Notes under the pieces: model-generated
What the model saw: only the letters and a program-made list of their open reading frames with translations
Told to the model about the DNA's origin: nothing
The model's database searches: none
Assembly: GCA_021777635.1 (NCBI GenBank)
Contig: JAJYDI010000011.1
Coordinates: 1 to 20,654, forward strand
Source: Pseudomonadota bacterium
Lineage (GTDB): Bacteria; Pseudomonadota; Gammaproteobacteria; Xanthomonadales; Rhodanobacteraceae
Direction: 5' to 3'
Length of the DNA stretch: 20,654 nt
In this document: piece by piece, positions 1 through 9,110 of the stretch
How positions within the stretch are numbered: the stretch's first letter is position 1
Layout of the letters: the number at the start of each line of letters is the position of its first letter
Made by a program: the position numbers and the translations under genes

Positions 1-81
1 GAACGGCAGCGGATTGTCATTGCCGCGTAACAGGATCACGCTGCAATCATTGCGTCACAGGCAAGCAAAGGCGTAAGCCGC

Positions 82-771
82 GTGCAAAAGCGCATCCTGA
101 TCGTTGAAGACGAGGCCTCGATCCGCGACATGGTGGCCTTCGCCCTGCGCAAGGCGGGCATGGAGCCGGTGCATGCCGCCGACGCACGCGCCGCCCAGCT
201 GGCGATGGCCGAGCAGGTGCCCGACCTGATCCTGCTCGACTGGATGCTGCCGGGCATGAGCGGCCTGGATCTGGCGCGCCGGCTGCGCAAGGAAGACCTC
301 ACCCGCGAGATCCCGATCATCATGCTCACCGCGCGCGGTGAGGAAATGGATCGCGTCAACGGCCTCGAAGCCGGCGTCGACGACTACGTGATCAAGCCGT
401 TCTCGACGCGCGAGCTGCTGGCGCGCATCCGCGCCGTGTTGCGGCGCAGCCAGGGCGATGACGGCACCGGCATGGTCGAGATGGGCGGATTGCGCATCGA
501 CGGCCCGGCACACCGCGTGTTCGCCGGCGAGGAGGCGGTGCCGATCGGCCCTACCGAGTATCGTCTGCTGTACTTCTTCATGACCCACGCCGAGCGCGTG
601 TATTCGCGCACCCAGTTGCTGGACCACGTCTGGGGCGGCAGCGTGTATGTCGAGGAGCGCACGGTGGATGTGCATATCCGTCGCCTGCGCAAGACGCTGG
701 AGCCCTGGCAGTTCGATCGCATGGTGCAAACCGTGCGCGGCACCGGCTATCGCTTCTCCGCGAGCTTCTGA
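82..771 (+). CDS. phoB: Phosphate regulon response regulator PhoB (OmpR/PhoB family)
   Basis: Transcription factor that, once phosphorylated by PhoR, binds Pho boxes and activates phosphate-starvation genes. The 229-residue protein has the family's normal length. An N-terminal receiver domain (about 3-118) carries the acidic pocket E9/D10, phospho-acceptor D53 in LLDWMLPG, switch T83 and K105 in KPFS, the same numbers as in E. coli PhoB. A C-terminal winged helix (about 130-227) includes PTEYRLL, the recognition-helix segment [12 protein letters not shown] and the terminal GTGYRF. The start is GTG at 82, the only one that gives the standard N-terminus ([10 protein letters not shown]); a weak AAAGG lies 10 bases upstream. 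phoR follows after 49 bases, the usual phoBR order. Only 81 bases of upstream DNA are visible, so its promoter cannot be judged. Confidence 0.97.
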   Translation: MQKRILIVEDEASIRDMVAFALRKAGMEPVHAADARAAQLAMAEQVPDLILLDWMLPGMSGLDLARRLRKEDLTREIPIIMLTARGEEMDRVNGLEAGVDDYVIKPFSTRELLARIRAVLRRSQGDDGTGMVEMGGLRIDGPAHRVFAGEEAVPIGPTEYRLLYFFMTHAERVYSRTQLLDHVWGGSVYVEERTVDVHIRRLRKTLEPWQFDRMVQTVRGTGYRFSASF

Positions 772-820
772 TGGCCCGCGCCCTGCCCGCGCCGGGTCAC
801 GACGACCGACGGCGGCCGGC

Positions 821-2077
821 ATGCGGCTGACCGCGGCTCGCCTCGCTGCGGGCAGCGCGGTCGCATTGCCGGTGGCCGCCGCGCTGGGTCACGCCCTGAA
901 CGCGCCGGCGACCGCCATCGCCATCGTCGCAACACTGGCACTGGTCACGGTACTGGCGCGTCTACGCCATCTGGAATCCCGCATGCCCGCAACCGCGTTG
1001 TCACCGTCCGCCGCCGCCGATGCGGCGCGTCACGCCCTGCGCACGCGCCGGCTGGCCGGGCAATTGCGCGCGCTGCGCAATGCCGCCGCGGCGCTGCCCG
1101 ATGCCCTGGTGCTGCTCGACCGCGAGGGCCGCGTCCGCTGGTTCAACGATGCCGCGGTGCGGCTGCTGGGCCTGCGCCGACCGCAGGATCGCCGCATCAT
1201 GCTTAGCGCCCGCCTGGCCGGCAGCGCCATTGCCGACTGGCTCGCCGGCAGCGACACCGAGCCGCTCGACGATGTGCCCGCACCCGCCGATGCGGCCCTG
1301 CATCTGTCGCTGTCGCTGCTGCCGATCGGCCGCGACCAGCAGTTGCTGATCGCGCGCGACATCAGCAACCTCAATCGTCTCGAACAGGTCCGCCGCGACT
1401 TCGTCGCCAATGTCTCGCATGAGCTGCGCACGCCGCTGACCGTGATTCACGGCTATCTCGAGCTGCTCGATCCCGAGGACACTCCCGAGCTGGAGCCGAT
1501 CATCGGCGAGATGCGCCTGCAGTCCCGGCGCATGGCCCAGATCGTCGAGGATCTGCTGACTCTGTCGCGGCTGGAGACCCGGCCCCGGCTGGTCGAGGAG
1601 CATGTCGCGATGCGTGCGTTGCTGGCCACCCTGCGCAAGGAGGCCGAGGCGCTGAGCCACGGGCGGCACACGATCGAGATCGAGGCCGAGGACGCGGTCG
1701 ATCTGCTCGGATCGCTGAAGGAGCTGCACAGCGCGTTCTCCAATCTGGTCAGCAACGCCGTGCGCTACACGCCGACCGGCGGCCGCATCGGGATTCGCTG
1801 GCGACGCACGCCGGAAGGGCTGGAATTCGCGGTCACTGACACCGGCTACGGCATTCCGGCCAGTCACCAGGCGCGCCTGACGGAGCGCTTCTACCGGGTC
1901 TCATCCAGCCGCTCGCGCGAGACCGGCGGTACCGGACTGGGTCTTTCGATCGTCAAGCATGTGCTCAACCTGCATCAGGCCCGGCTGACGATCGCAAGCG
2001 AACCCGGACGCGGATCGACGTTCGCCGCGCTGTTCGGCAGCGAACGCGCGCTCGATCCCGGCGCCAGGGACGCCTGA
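821..2077 (+). CDS. phoR: Phosphate regulon sensor histidine kinase PhoR
   Basis: Inner-membrane histidine kinase that phosphorylates PhoB when phosphate is low, normally under control of the Pst transporter and PhoU. The frame is open further upstream, but ATG 821 is the first start giving a plausible membrane protein (418 residues). Two hydrophobic segments at about 7-23 and 31-47 are separated by only a few residues, as in other PhoR proteins that lack a real periplasmic sensor. A PAS-like region spans about 85-185 (LPDALVLLDREGRVRWFN). HisKA has H200 in SHELRTP. HATPase_c has the N-box with N312 (SNLVSNAVRY), D340 in DTGYGIP and the G2 box GGTGLGLSIVKH. It follows phoB by 49 bases and precedes ppk1 by 64. 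No pst genes or phoU are in the window. Confidence 0.96.
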   Translation: MRLTAARLAAGSAVALPVAAALGHALNAPATAIAIVATLALVTVLARLRHLESRMPATALSPSAAADAARHALRTRRLAGQLRALRNAAAALPDALVLLDREGRVRWFNDAAVRLLGLRRPQDRRIMLSARLAGSAIADWLAGSDTEPLDDVPAPADAALHLSLSLLPIGRDQQLLIARDISNLNRLEQVRRDFVANVSHELRTPLTVIHGYLELLDPEDTPELEPIIGEMRLQSRRMAQIVEDLLTLSRLETRPRLVEEHVAMRALLATLRKEAEALSHGRHTIEIEAEDAVDLLGSLKELHSAFSNLVSNAVRYTPTGGRIGIRWRRTPEGLEFAVTDTGYGIPASHQARLTERFYRVSSSRSRETGGTGLGLSIVKHVLNLHQARLTIASEPGRGSTFAALFGSERALDPGARDA

Positions 2078-2141
2078 GTCGACACCGGTTGCCGTGCGCG
2101 CGCGCTACCGCCATGCTCAGCGCCCCGCAGGATGGCAACCG

Positions 2142-4214
2142 ATGACCCAGGCGTCCGATCTCGATCGTCCCGAGCTGTTTCTCAATCGCGAGCTGGCGGC
2201 ACTCGAGTTCAATTTTCGCGTGCTGGCGCAGGCGCGCGATCCGCGCATGCCATTGCTGGAGCGACTGCGTTTCCTGTGCATCGCCAATACCAACCTCGAT
2301 GAATACTTCGAGGTGCGCGTGGCGGTCCTCAAGCAGCACCTGGCCTTCGGTGATGCGCGCCCGGGTGCCGATGGCCTGGCGCCCAGCGAGGTACTGACGC
2401 GCATCCGCGAGCGCGCGCTGGAGCTGGTGCGCGAACAGTACATGACCTGGACGGACGAGCTGCAGCCGGCACTGGCCGAGGAAGGCATCCGCTTCCTGAC
2501 CCGCGACAAGTGGACGGCCCGACAGAAGCGCTGGCTGCAGGGCTATTTCCAGAACGAGATCCTGCCGGTGCTTTCTCCGCTGGGGCTGGACCCGGCGCAT
2601 CCGTTTCCGCGCATCCTCAACAAGAGTCTCAACATCGCGGTCGTGCTCGAGGGTCGCGACGCCTTCGGCCACGCCGGCCACATGGCGCTGGTGCGCGCGC
2701 CGCGCTCGCTGCCGCGACTGATCCGCCTGCCCGCACAGGTGTCGCAGTCACCATACGAATTCATCTTCCTGGCCGGCCTGCTGCAGCAGTTCGCCGACGA
2801 GATGTTTCCCGGCTTCCACGTGCAGGGCTCGTACCAGTTTCGGGTCACCCGCAACAGCGAGCTGACCATCGAGGAGGAGGAGGTCGAGAACCTGGCCAAC
2901 GCGCTGACCGAGGAGCTGATCGGACGCGGCTATGCGCGCCCGGTGCGACTGGAGATCGCCGAGAACTGTCCCAAGGCCATCACCGAGCTGCTGATGGCGA
3001 ACTTCGAACTGAACGAAGCCGACGTCTACCGCTGCGCCGGGCCGGTCAATCTCAACCGGGTGCTGGCGATCTACGACCAGGTCGACCGGCCCGACCTCAA
3101 GTTCGCCAAATTCACCCCGCGTCTGGCGCCGGCGCTGCTGCAAACGCCGAACGTGTTCGATGCCATCGGCCAGCGCGACGTGCTGCTGCATCATCCCTAT
3201 GAGTCATTTCAGGCGGTGATGGAACTGCTGCGCCAGGCGGCGCAGGACCCCGACGTGCTGGCGATCAAGCAGACGCTGTACCGCGTCGGCACCGATTCGC
3301 CGCTGGTCGAGTCGCTGGTCGAGGCTGCACGCGCCGGCAAGGACGTCACCGTGGTGGTGGAACTGCGCGCTCGCTTCGACGAGGAGGCCAACATCCGCCT
3401 TGCCAACCGGCTGCAATCGGCTGGCGTGCAGGTGGTGTACGGCGTGGTCGGCTACAAGACCCACGCCAAGATGCTGCTGATCGTGCGCCGCGAGGGCCGC
3501 CGCCTGCGCCGTTACGTGCACCTGTCCACCGGCAACTATCACCAGCTGACTTCGCGCCTGTACACCGACATCGGCCTGATGACCGCGCACGCGGAGATTG
3601 GCGAGGACGTGCACAAGGTGTTCCAACAAATGTCCGGACTGGGACCGGTGATCAAGCTCAAGCGGCTGCTGCATTCGCCATTCACCCTGCACAAGGGCCT
3701 GATGGCGAAGATCGAGCGCGAGACCGCGCACGCACGATCCGGTCGCGCGGCACGCATCGTCGCCAAGATCAATGCGCTCAACGAGCCCGGCGTGATCCAG
3801 GCGCTGTACCGAGCTTCAGGTGCCGGTGTCGAGATCGATCTGATCGTGCGTGGCGGTTGCACCCTGCGCCCCGGCCTGCCCGGAATTTCCGAGCGCATCC
3901 GCGTGCGTTCGGTGGTTGGGCGCTTTCTCGAACACAGTCGGGTTTACTGGTTCGCCAACGACGGCGCCCCCGAACTGTACTGCGCCAGCGCTGACTGGAT
4001 GGAGCGCAACCTGCTGCGACGGATCGAGGTCGGATTTCCGATCCTCGACCCGGAACTGGCCACGCGCGTGTACGAGGAGACGCTGGCCAATTATCTGGTC
4101 GACAATAGCCAAGCTTGGCAGCTCGGCAGCGATGGCCGCTACACGCGGGTCCTCGCGGGCGATGCCATGCCTCATTCGGCGCAGCGGACGCTGCTGGCGA
4201 AGATCTGCCGCTGA
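2142..4214 (+). CDS. ppk1: Polyphosphate kinase 1
   Basis: Reversibly transfers the gamma-phosphate of ATP to a growing inorganic polyphosphate chain through a phosphohistidine. The 690-residue length is standard. The N-terminus LDRPELFLNRELAALEFN is the usual PPK1 opening. The two catalytic histidines are present: H441 in GYKTHAKMLLIVRR and H598 in LEHSRVYWFAN, corresponding to E. coli H435 and H592. The conserved block LSTGNYHQLTSRLYTDIG follows the first. I chose ATG 2142, with AGGA about 9 bases upstream. An in-frame GTG at 2094 would add 16 residues unlike the family. It lies directly behind phoR, which fits PhoB-linked control of polyphosphate storage, although no Pho box is visible in the 64-base gap. 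The exopolyphosphatase gene ppx, a common partner, is not downstream; the convergent accD begins 27 bases later. Confidence 0.98.
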   Translation: MTQASDLDRPELFLNRELAALEFNFRVLAQARDPRMPLLERLRFLCIANTNLDEYFEVRVAVLKQHLAFGDARPGADGLAPSEVLTRIRERALELVREQYMTWTDELQPALAEEGIRFLTRDKWTARQKRWLQGYFQNEILPVLSPLGLDPAHPFPRILNKSLNIAVVLEGRDAFGHAGHMALVRAPRSLPRLIRLPAQVSQSPYEFIFLAGLLQQFADEMFPGFHVQGSYQFRVTRNSELTIEEEEVENLANALTEELIGRGYARPVRLEIAENCPKAITELLMANFELNEADVYRCAGPVNLNRVLAIYDQVDRPDLKFAKFTPRLAPALLQTPNVFDAIGQRDVLLHHPYESFQAVMELLRQAAQDPDVLAIKQTLYRVGTDSPLVESLVEAARAGKDVTVVVELRARFDEEANIRLANRLQSAGVQVVYGVVGYKTHAKMLLIVRREGRRLRRYVHLSTGNYHQLTSRLYTDIGLMTAHAEIGEDVHKVFQQMSGLGPVIKLKRLLHSPFTLHKGLMAKIERETAHARSGRAARIVAKINALNEPGVIQALYRASGAGVEIDLIVRGGCTLRPGLPGISERIRVRSVVGRFLEHSRVYWFANDGAPELYCASADWMERNLLRRIEVGFPILDPELATRVYEETLANYLVDNSQAWQLGSDGRYTRVLAGDAMPHSAQRTLLAKICR

Positions 4215-4241
4215 TCGAAACGCCGGCCCGGACGCGCGGCC

Positions 4242-5111
4242 CTAGGCGGCACGCGGCTTGCGGCCCAGCAGCGCCAGCAGGGCTGCCAGCTTGTCGCGCT
4301 GCTGGCGGCGATCGAGGATCAGGTCGATGGCGCCGTGCTCGAGCAGGAACTCCGAACGCTGGAAGCCCTCCGGCAAGGTCTCGCGCACCGTCTGCTCGAT
4401 CACGCGCGGGCCGGCGAAACCGATCAGCGCTCTCGGCTCGCCGACATTGACGTCGCCGAGCATGCCGAGACTGGCGGAAACGCCGCCGGTGGTCGGATGC
4501 GTCAACACCGACACGTAGGGCACGCCGGCGTCGCGCAGGCGCGCCAGCGCGGCCGCGGTCTTGGCCATCTGCATCAGCGACAACAAGCCTTCCTGCATGC
4601 GCGCGCCGCCGGTGGCGGCAAAGCACACCAGCGGAATGCGCTCGGCCAGCGCGCGCTCCGCGCCGCGGGCGAACTTTTCGCCGACCACCGAACCCATCGA
4701 GCCGCCCATGTACGCAAACTCGAATGCGGCCACCACCAACGGACTCTGCTTGAGCAGGCCGCGCATCACAACCAGCGCATCCTTCTCGCCGGTCACCTTC
4801 TGCGCGACGGTGATCCGGTCACGATATTTCTTGGAGTCGCGAAAGTGCAGGGGGTCGGTCGGTGCGAGATCTGCATCGAGTTCCTCGCCGGTGCCTTCGT
4901 CAAGAAACGCGGCCAGGCGCGCGCGCGCGCCGACCAGATGATGATGGCCGCACTTGGGGCACACCATCAGGTTGCGCTCCAACTCGGGCCGGTAAAGTGC
5001 CGAGCCGCAGCCGGCGCATTTTTCCCACACACCCTCCGGCACCTTGCCCTTGGCCAGCGCGCGCGGCTTGCGCTCCCGGGTCCCCGGCAGCAATCGGTTC
5101 AGCCAGCTCAT
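4242..5111 (-). CDS. accD: Acetyl-CoA carboxylase carboxyltransferase subunit beta
   Basis: Beta subunit of the carboxyltransferase that moves CO2 from carboxybiotin to acetyl-CoA to give malonyl-CoA, the first step of fatty-acid synthesis; it works with AccA in the cytoplasm. It has 289 residues, close to the family norm. The N-terminal zinc ribbon has C32/C35 and C51/C54 (KCAGCG and VCPKCG). The crotonase-like core includes [12 protein letters not shown] and [21 protein letters not shown] 5111 is preceded by AGAGGG (5117-5122) at good spacing and gives the typical MSWLNRLLP start, so longer reading of this frame is rejected. It is the last gene of the minus-strand run, 53 bases after trpA. 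folC, which often follows accD in related bacteria, is absent because ppk1 converges immediately. Confidence 0.98.
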   Translation of the reverse strand: MSWLNRLLPGTRERKPRALAKGKVPEGVWEKCAGCGSALYRPELERNLMVCPKCGHHHLVGARARLAAFLDEGTGEELDADLAPTDPLHFRDSKKYRDRITVAQKVTGEKDALVVMRGLLKQSPLVVAAFEFAYMGGSMGSVVGEKFARGAERALAERIPLVCFAATGGARMQEGLLSLMQMAKTAAALARLRDAGVPYVSVLTHPTTGGVSASLGMLGDVNVGEPRALIGFAGPRVIEQTVRETLPEGFQRSEFLLEHGAIDLILDRRQQRDKLAALLALLGRKPRAA

Positions 5112-5164
5112 CGTTACCCTCTCCCATACTGGTTCCGCGCCCGCTGCGCGGGTCGTCGTGTGCT

Positions 5165-5974
5165 TCAGGCTGCTGCGCGCGCATCCAGCGCAGCGCGGAT
5201 CGGTGCCAGGAACGCCCGCGCGCGCGCGCACGCCTCGGCGACATCCGCGCTGCCGGCGATCCGTTCGACCAGCGCGCTGCCGATCACCACCGCATCGGCG
5301 TAACCGGCGATTGCCACTGCGCTGTCGGCGTCACGCACGCCGAAGCCGACCGCGACCGGCGCCCGCGACGCGACACGGATCGCCGCGACGCGCTGGGCGA
5401 TGTCCGCGGTGCTGAGGCGGCGGTCGCCGGTGATGCCGGCAAAACTGACGTAATACAGAAACCCTTCGGCACGCCGGCACAGGTGGTCCAGGCGCTCCGG
5501 CGCAGTGGTGGGCGCGGCCAGATGGATCTGCCGCAGTCCGGCATCGCGGATCGCCTGCGCGGTGTCGTCCTCCTCCAGCGGGCAGTCGACCAAGAGCACG
5601 CCGTCCACGCCTGCTGCGATCGCGTCGGCGGCGAAACGCGCATGCCCGTAGATCTCGATCGGGTTGAGGTAGCCCATCAGCACCAGCGGGGTGCTGGCAT
5701 CGTCGCGACGAAACGCGCGTACCCAGTCGAGGATCTGTCCCAGGCCTACGCCGCGCCCCAACGCCCGCTCGTTTGCGTGCTGGATCACCGGACCATCGGC
5801 CATCGGATCGGAAAACGGCACGCCGATCTCGATCAGGTCGACACCGGCGGCCACGAGCGCGTGCAGCAGCGGTACGGTCGCCTCGGGAAGGGGGTCGCCC
5901 GCCGTGACGAAGGGGATCAGCCCGGCGCGGCCGGTGGCCTTGAGCTGCGCGAAGCACTGGTCGATGCGATTCAT
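5165..5974 (-). CDS. trpA: Tryptophan synthase alpha subunit
   Basis: Cleaves indole-3-glycerol phosphate to indole and glyceraldehyde-3-phosphate and passes indole through a tunnel to TrpB. The 269-residue TIM barrel has both catalytic acids at the canonical numbers: E49 in [11 protein letters not shown] and D60 in PMADGPVIQ. Other family blocks are [16 protein letters not shown] and [16 protein letters not shown] 5974 gives the family N-terminus [11 protein letters not shown]. The frame extends upstream, but the extra residues are unlike TrpA and run toward a dispersed repeat. No good Shine-Dalgarno precedes the start. It is unusually far (169 bases) from trpB, its normally adjacent or overlapping partner. 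accD follows after 53 bases. Confidence 0.97.
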   Translation of the reverse strand: MNRIDQCFAQLKATGRAGLIPFVTAGDPLPEATVPLLHALVAAGVDLIEIGVPFSDPMADGPVIQHANERALGRGVGLGQILDWVRAFRRDDASTPLVLMGYLNPIEIYGHARFAADAIAAGVDGVLLVDCPLEEDDTAQAIRDAGLRQIHLAAPTTAPERLDHLCRRAEGFLYYVSFAGITGDRRLSTADIAQRVAAIRVASRAPVAVGFGVRDADSAVAIAGYADAVVIGSALVERIAGSADVAEACARARAFLAPIRAALDARAAA

Positions 5975-6015
5975 GCGATCCGGATTCCACTCATCCCACG
6001 TGACTTTCGTCTGAA

Positions 6016-6039
6016 AGATCCTTCGCGGCACTCAGGATG
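6016..6039 (-). repeat. Dispersed intergenic repeat of the CATCCTGAG...GCGAAGGATCT type in the trpB-trpA spacer
   Basis: Read on the minus strand, the spacer contains CATCCTGAG, four bases, then GCGAAGGATCT. The outer ATCCT (minus strand) and AGGAT form an inverted pair with an 11-base centre. This wording matches a short dispersed element I know from many bacterial genomes, whose translation yields the false tail CHPERSEGS; here one minus-strand frame reads CHPECREGSFRR. Only one copy is in the window, so repetitiveness in this genome is an inference. Confidence 0.6.
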
Positions 6040-6143
6040 GCAGCTTGCTGGTTGCCCGCGAACACTTCGACACCTCACACCACTCGTACACTTGCTTATC
6101 CAGGGTTCCGTCGCCGGAGTTCCAACGCTCACGACTCCCGGCC

Positions 6144-7373
6144 TCAAAGCGAGATGCCTTCCCGGGCCGCGATCGTCTGCACGTCCTTGTCGCCGCGGCC
6201 TGAGAGGTTGCACAGCACCAGCGCGTCGCGGGGCAACTCGCGCGCCAGCTTGATCGCCTGCGCGACGGCATGCGCCGACTCCAGCGCGGCAAGAATGCCT
6301 TCGCTGCGCGCCAGGCGATGGAAGGCCTGCATCGCCTCGTCGTCCGTGATGCCGACGTATTCGGCGCGGCCATTGTCCTTGAGGAAGGCATGCTCCGGCC
6401 CGACGCCGGGATAGTCGAGGCCCGCCGAGATCGAGTGCGTCTCGGTGATCTGGCCGTCGTCGTCGCAGATCACGTAGGTGCGATTGCCGTGCAGCACGCC
6501 GGGACGGCCGGCCGCCAGCGAAGCGGCGTGGCGGCCGGTGGCGATACCCTCGCCCGCCGCTTCGGCGCCCACAATGCGCACATCGCGATCGTTGAGGAAC
6601 GCGTGAAACAGACCGATGGCATTAGAGCCGCCGCCGACGCAAGCGGTGAGCACATCGGGCAGGCGACCATATTCGGTCAGCATTTGCGCGCGCGCCTCGC
6701 GACCGACGACGGCATTGAAGTCGCGCACCATCATCGGGTACGGATGCGGGCCGGCCACGGTGCCGATGATGTAAAAGGTGTCGTGAACGTTGGTGACCCA
6801 GTCGCGCAGCGCCTCGTTGAGCGCGTCCTTGAGCGTCTTCGAGCCCGAGGCCACCGGGACCACCGTCGCGCCCAGCAGCTTCATGCGGAAAACGTTGATC
6901 GACTGGCGGGCAATGTCGGTCTCGCCCATGTAGACGACACATTCCATGCCCATGCGCGCGCACACGGTCGCGGTGGCGACGCCGTGCTGACCCGCGCCGG
7001 TCTCGGCGATAATGCGGCGCTTTCCCATGCGTCGCGCCACCAGCCCCTGGCCAACGGTATTGTTGATCTTGTGCGCGCCGGTGTGGTTGAGATCCTCGCG
7101 CTTGAGAAGGATCTGCGCGCCGCCGACGTCATGCGACAGGCGCTCGGCGTGGTAGATCGGGCTGGGCCGACCGACGTAGTGCCTGAGGTCGCGCTCGAAT
7201 TCGGTCTGGAACGCGGCGTCCGAGCGCGCAGCCAGATAGGCCGCAGTCAGCTCGGCCAGAGGCGCCATGAGGGTCTCGGCGACATAGCTTCCGCCGTAGG
7301 CGCCGAACCGCCCACGCGCATCCGGCCAGGCGTGGTAGTCGATGGTTACGGGTGAATCCAGTCGTGCTGCCAT
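6144..7373 (-). CDS. trpB: Tryptophan synthase beta subunit
   Basis: PLP enzyme that condenses indole with L-serine to make L-tryptophan, forming an alpha2-beta2 complex with TrpA. The 409-residue length is normal for TrpB1. The PLP lysine is K102 in [10 protein letters not shown]. The catalytic glutamate is E124 in [12 protein letters not shown]. The PLP-phosphate loop is [10 protein letters not shown], and the C-terminal LSGRGDKD is the usual TrpB ending motif. ATG 7373 is chosen because upstream sequence has no family similarity and the N-terminus runs into the conserved [11 protein letters not shown]. It starts 36 bases after trpF. The 169-base gap to trpA holds a dispersed repeat and no credible gene. 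Confidence 0.99.
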   Translation of the reverse strand: MAARLDSPVTIDYHAWPDARGRFGAYGGSYVAETLMAPLAELTAAYLAARSDAAFQTEFERDLRHYVGRPSPIYHAERLSHDVGGAQILLKREDLNHTGAHKINNTVGQGLVARRMGKRRIIAETGAGQHGVATATVCARMGMECVVYMGETDIARQSINVFRMKLLGATVVPVASGSKTLKDALNEALRDWVTNVHDTFYIIGTVAGPHPYPMMVRDFNAVVGREARAQMLTEYGRLPDVLTACVGGGSNAIGLFHAFLNDRDVRIVGAEAAGEGIATGRHAASLAAGRPGVLHGNRTYVICDDDGQITETHSISAGLDYPGVGPEHAFLKDNGRAEYVGITDDEAMQAFHRLARSEGILAALESAHAVAQAIKLARELPRDALVLCNLSGRGDKDVQTIAAREGISL

Positions 7374-7409
7374 GATGATGTCCGTGTGGCGTGCAGGGAG
7401 TCGGTAGGC

Positions 7410-8087
7410 TCAGTCCCGCCGCTGGGCCGTGCCGGTATGCGAAACCGTCGCATCACGCTCGCTGTCGCGCACGGCGGCGATGAAACGTTGCATGCGCAGC
7501 GGGTCCTTGATGCCCGGCGCGCATTCGATGCCGCTGGAGACATCCACCCCGTAGGGCCGCGCCGCGCGGATCGCCGCCGCCACGTTTTCCGCATCCAGTC
7601 CGCCAGCGAGCAGCCAGGGGCGCCCAGTGTGCCGTGGCGCGCGCGTCCAGTCGAACGCGCGCCCGCGACCACCAGCCTCGCCGCGCGCATGACCGTCGAG
7701 CAGGAAGCCTGCTGCATTCGGGTGCGCGGCCATCCGCGCCGCTGGCTCCTCGGCCGCGGCCATCGCAATCGCCTTCAGATAGCGACGACCGAACTGCTGC
7801 GCATAGCCGGCGTCCTCATCGCCGTGGAACTGCAACAGGTCGGGCTGGATGCGCTCGACGATCTCGCGCACCCAGCCGGGCTCGTCGTCCATGAACAATG
7901 CGACCGCGGCGACCAGCGGGGGCAACGCCGCGCGGATGGCCAGCGCCTGCTCGAGGCCAACACAACGCGGGCTGCGCCGGGTGAACACCAGGCCAATGGC
8001 GTCAGCTCCGAGCGCCGCCGCAAGCACGCCGTCCTCGACCCGCGTGATGCCGCAGCATTTGACGCGCAAACGCTCACGTGCCTTCAC
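7410..8087 (-). CDS. trpF: Phosphoribosylanthranilate isomerase
   Basis: Isomerises N-(5-phosphoribosyl)anthranilate to CdRP, the third committed step of tryptophan synthesis. The 225-residue TIM barrel is of usual length. The catalytic cysteine is in the N-terminal VKCCGIT (C12 of this model) and the catalytic aspartate in GVDVSSGIE; the phosphate-binding glycines are in [11 protein letters not shown]. The start is taken as GTG 8087, which overlaps the truA stop as GTGA (four shared bases), a classic translational-coupling arrangement. A longer reading through MGPSGRGD would overlap truA by many codons. The remaining upstream trp genes (trpE, G, D, C) are not in this window. Confidence 0.96.
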   Translation of the reverse strand: MKARERLRVKCCGITRVEDGVLAAALGADAIGLVFTRRSPRCVGLEQALAIRAALPPLVAAVALFMDDEPGWVREIVERIQPDLLQFHGDEDAGYAQQFGRRYLKAIAMAAAEEPAARMAAHPNAAGFLLDGHARGEAGGRGRAFDWTRAPRHTGRPWLLAGGLDAENVAAAIRAARPYGVDVSSGIECAPGIKDPLRMQRFIAAVRDSERDATVSHTGTAQRRD

Positions 8088-8851
8088 AGGGTCACCTCGG
8101 CCGGAAGGTCCCATTGTGCCGGGTACAGGGGTCCGAGAAATGTGAGGCCATCGGGCGGGGCGGTCGGACCCGCCACGTCGCGATTGCGCCCGGCCAGCAG
8201 TTCGGCAATCCATTCCGGCGGCCGCTCGCCACGCCCGATCGGCAAAAGCGAACCAACGATGTTGCGCACCATGTGATGCAGAAAGGCGTTTGCCGCAATG
8301 TCGATCACGACGCAGTCACCTTCGCGGCGCACGCTGATGTCGCGCACCTCGCGTACGGCGCTGGGAGCCTGGCAGGAAATCGCCCGGAACGCGGAGAAGT
8401 CATGCCGTCCGACCAGGGCCTGCGCGGCCGCATGCATCGCCTCGACATCCAGCCGTCGGCGTTCCCAGGTCACCCGGCCCGCCTCCAGCGCGGGGCGCAC
8501 CGCGCGAGTCAGGATGCAATAGCGATAACGCCGCGCGCGGGCCTCATGGCGAGCGTGAAAGCCGGCGGCTACCGGTTGCGCCCACAGCAGCGCGACACTT
8601 GCCGGTAGCAGGCTGTTGGCGCCCAGCGTCCAGGCGCGCGGCGTGCGAACGGCATCGGAATCGAAATGCGCCACTTGGCAGCGGGCATGCACGCCGGCGT
8701 CGGTCCGCCCGGCGCAGCTGACTCCGACCGCGTGCGCGGCAACCTTCGTCAACGCTCCCTCGACAGCCGCCTGCACGCTGGGCCCATGACCCAAGCGTTG
8801 CCAGCCGAGAAAGTCGCGGCCGTCATATTCGATGCCGATGGCGATGCGCAT
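8084..8851 (-). CDS. truA: tRNA pseudouridine(38-40) synthase TruA
   Basis: Converts uridines 38-40 of the anticodon stem to pseudouridine in many tRNAs. The 255-residue protein has the family N-terminus [18 protein letters not shown] and the catalytic aspartate D51 in [11 protein letters not shown]. Further family blocks are [22 protein letters not shown] and [11 protein letters not shown]. It starts at ATG 8849-8851 and ends in an overlap with trpF. It is the first gene after a 259-base spacer that follows fimV, so a promoter there is likely. The fimV-truA-trpF neighbourhood also occurs in Pseudomonas and Xanthomonas, from memory. Confidence 0.97.
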   Translation of the reverse strand: MRIAIGIEYDGRDFLGWQRLGHGPSVQAAVEGALTKVAAHAVGVSCAGRTDAGVHARCQVAHFDSDAVRTPRAWTLGANSLLPASVALLWAQPVAAGFHARHEARARRYRYCILTRAVRPALEAGRVTWERRRLDVEAMHAAAQALVGRHDFSAFRAISCQAPSAVREVRDISVRREGDCVVIDIAANAFLHHMVRNIVGSLLPIGRGERPPEWIAELLAGRNRDVAGPTAPPDGLTFLGPLYPAQWDLPAEVTL

Positions 8852-8964
8852 GCGGAAGGGTCAGGCAAGAAACGGGGAGCGGGGAAATCAAAAACCCGAT
8901 CAAAAAAGCGCAAGTCCTTCTCGATGACCGCCTATCGCTTACCACCCAATGCGCCGCATTCCCG

Positions 8965-8989
8965 TGGCCCAGCGACTTAGTCTGGGCCA
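8965..8989. other. Perfect 8-bp hairpin between fimV and truA
   Basis: TGGCCCAG (8965-8972) and CTGGGCCA (8982-8989) are perfect complements around a nine-base loop. No U-tract follows on either strand, so it is not a textbook terminator. It could protect the fimV 3' end from exonuclease or reduce read-through into truA. Confidence 0.45.
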
Positions 8990-9074
8990 GCATGCCCAGC
9001 GCTCCCGGGACGTGATGGCTGGGTCGGTCAGTTCGGTTGGTGATTCCCGAGCGACTTCCGATTCGCCGCTTTAT

Positions 9075-9101
9075 CCCGGGACCCCGGCACCGGGTCCCGG
9101 G
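9075..9101 (-). terminator. Strong GC-rich hairpin just after fimV
   Basis: CCCGGGACCC (9075-9084) and GGGTCCCGGG (9092-9101) form a perfect 10-bp stem with a seven-base loop, starting nine bases past the fimV stop on the minus strand. The sequence after it on that strand is ATAAAGCGG, not a U-run, so intrinsic termination is uncertain. Its position and strength suggest 3'-end formation or RNA stabilisation. Confidence 0.5.
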
Positions 9102-9110
9102 GTCCGCCTC

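Larger units (their letters stand above)
8852..9110. other. fimV-truA intergenic region
   Basis: This is the largest gap in the window (259 bases), with no credible ORF. Seen on the minus strand, it holds two perfect hairpins near the fimV end (separate entries), a short inverted repeat AATGC-GGC-GCATT at 8948-8960, and then AT-richer sequence with a T6 run (8902-8907) and a T5 run before truA. A very weak promoter-like pair (TTGCGC, 17 bases, TGATTT) overlaps these T runs, but I would not call it without transcript data. Confidence 0.5.

Noticed and set aside
14..31. TTGTCAT upstream of phoB as half of a Pho box
   Set aside because: The second half-site 11 bases on (GCGTAAC) does not match, and there is too little upstream sequence to see a promoter.
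1..76. Possible 3' tail of an upstream gene (frame 1 stops at 28-30, frame 2 at 74-76)
   Set aside because: Both tails are too short to identify and no frame carries a known C-terminal motif.
4335..5303. A 322-codon plus-strand frame antisense to accD and the end of trpA
   Set aside because: Composition bias only; it crosses a gene boundary on the other strand and has no recognisable motif.
5975..6031. A 19-residue N-terminal extension of TrpA
   Set aside because: TrpA has its standard length and catalytic numbering from ATG 5974, and the extension runs into the dispersed repeat.
8902..8907. T6 run on the minus strand as an intrinsic terminator for fimV
   Set aside because: The nearest stem before it is only four to five pairs with a long loop, and it lies far past two much stronger hairpins.
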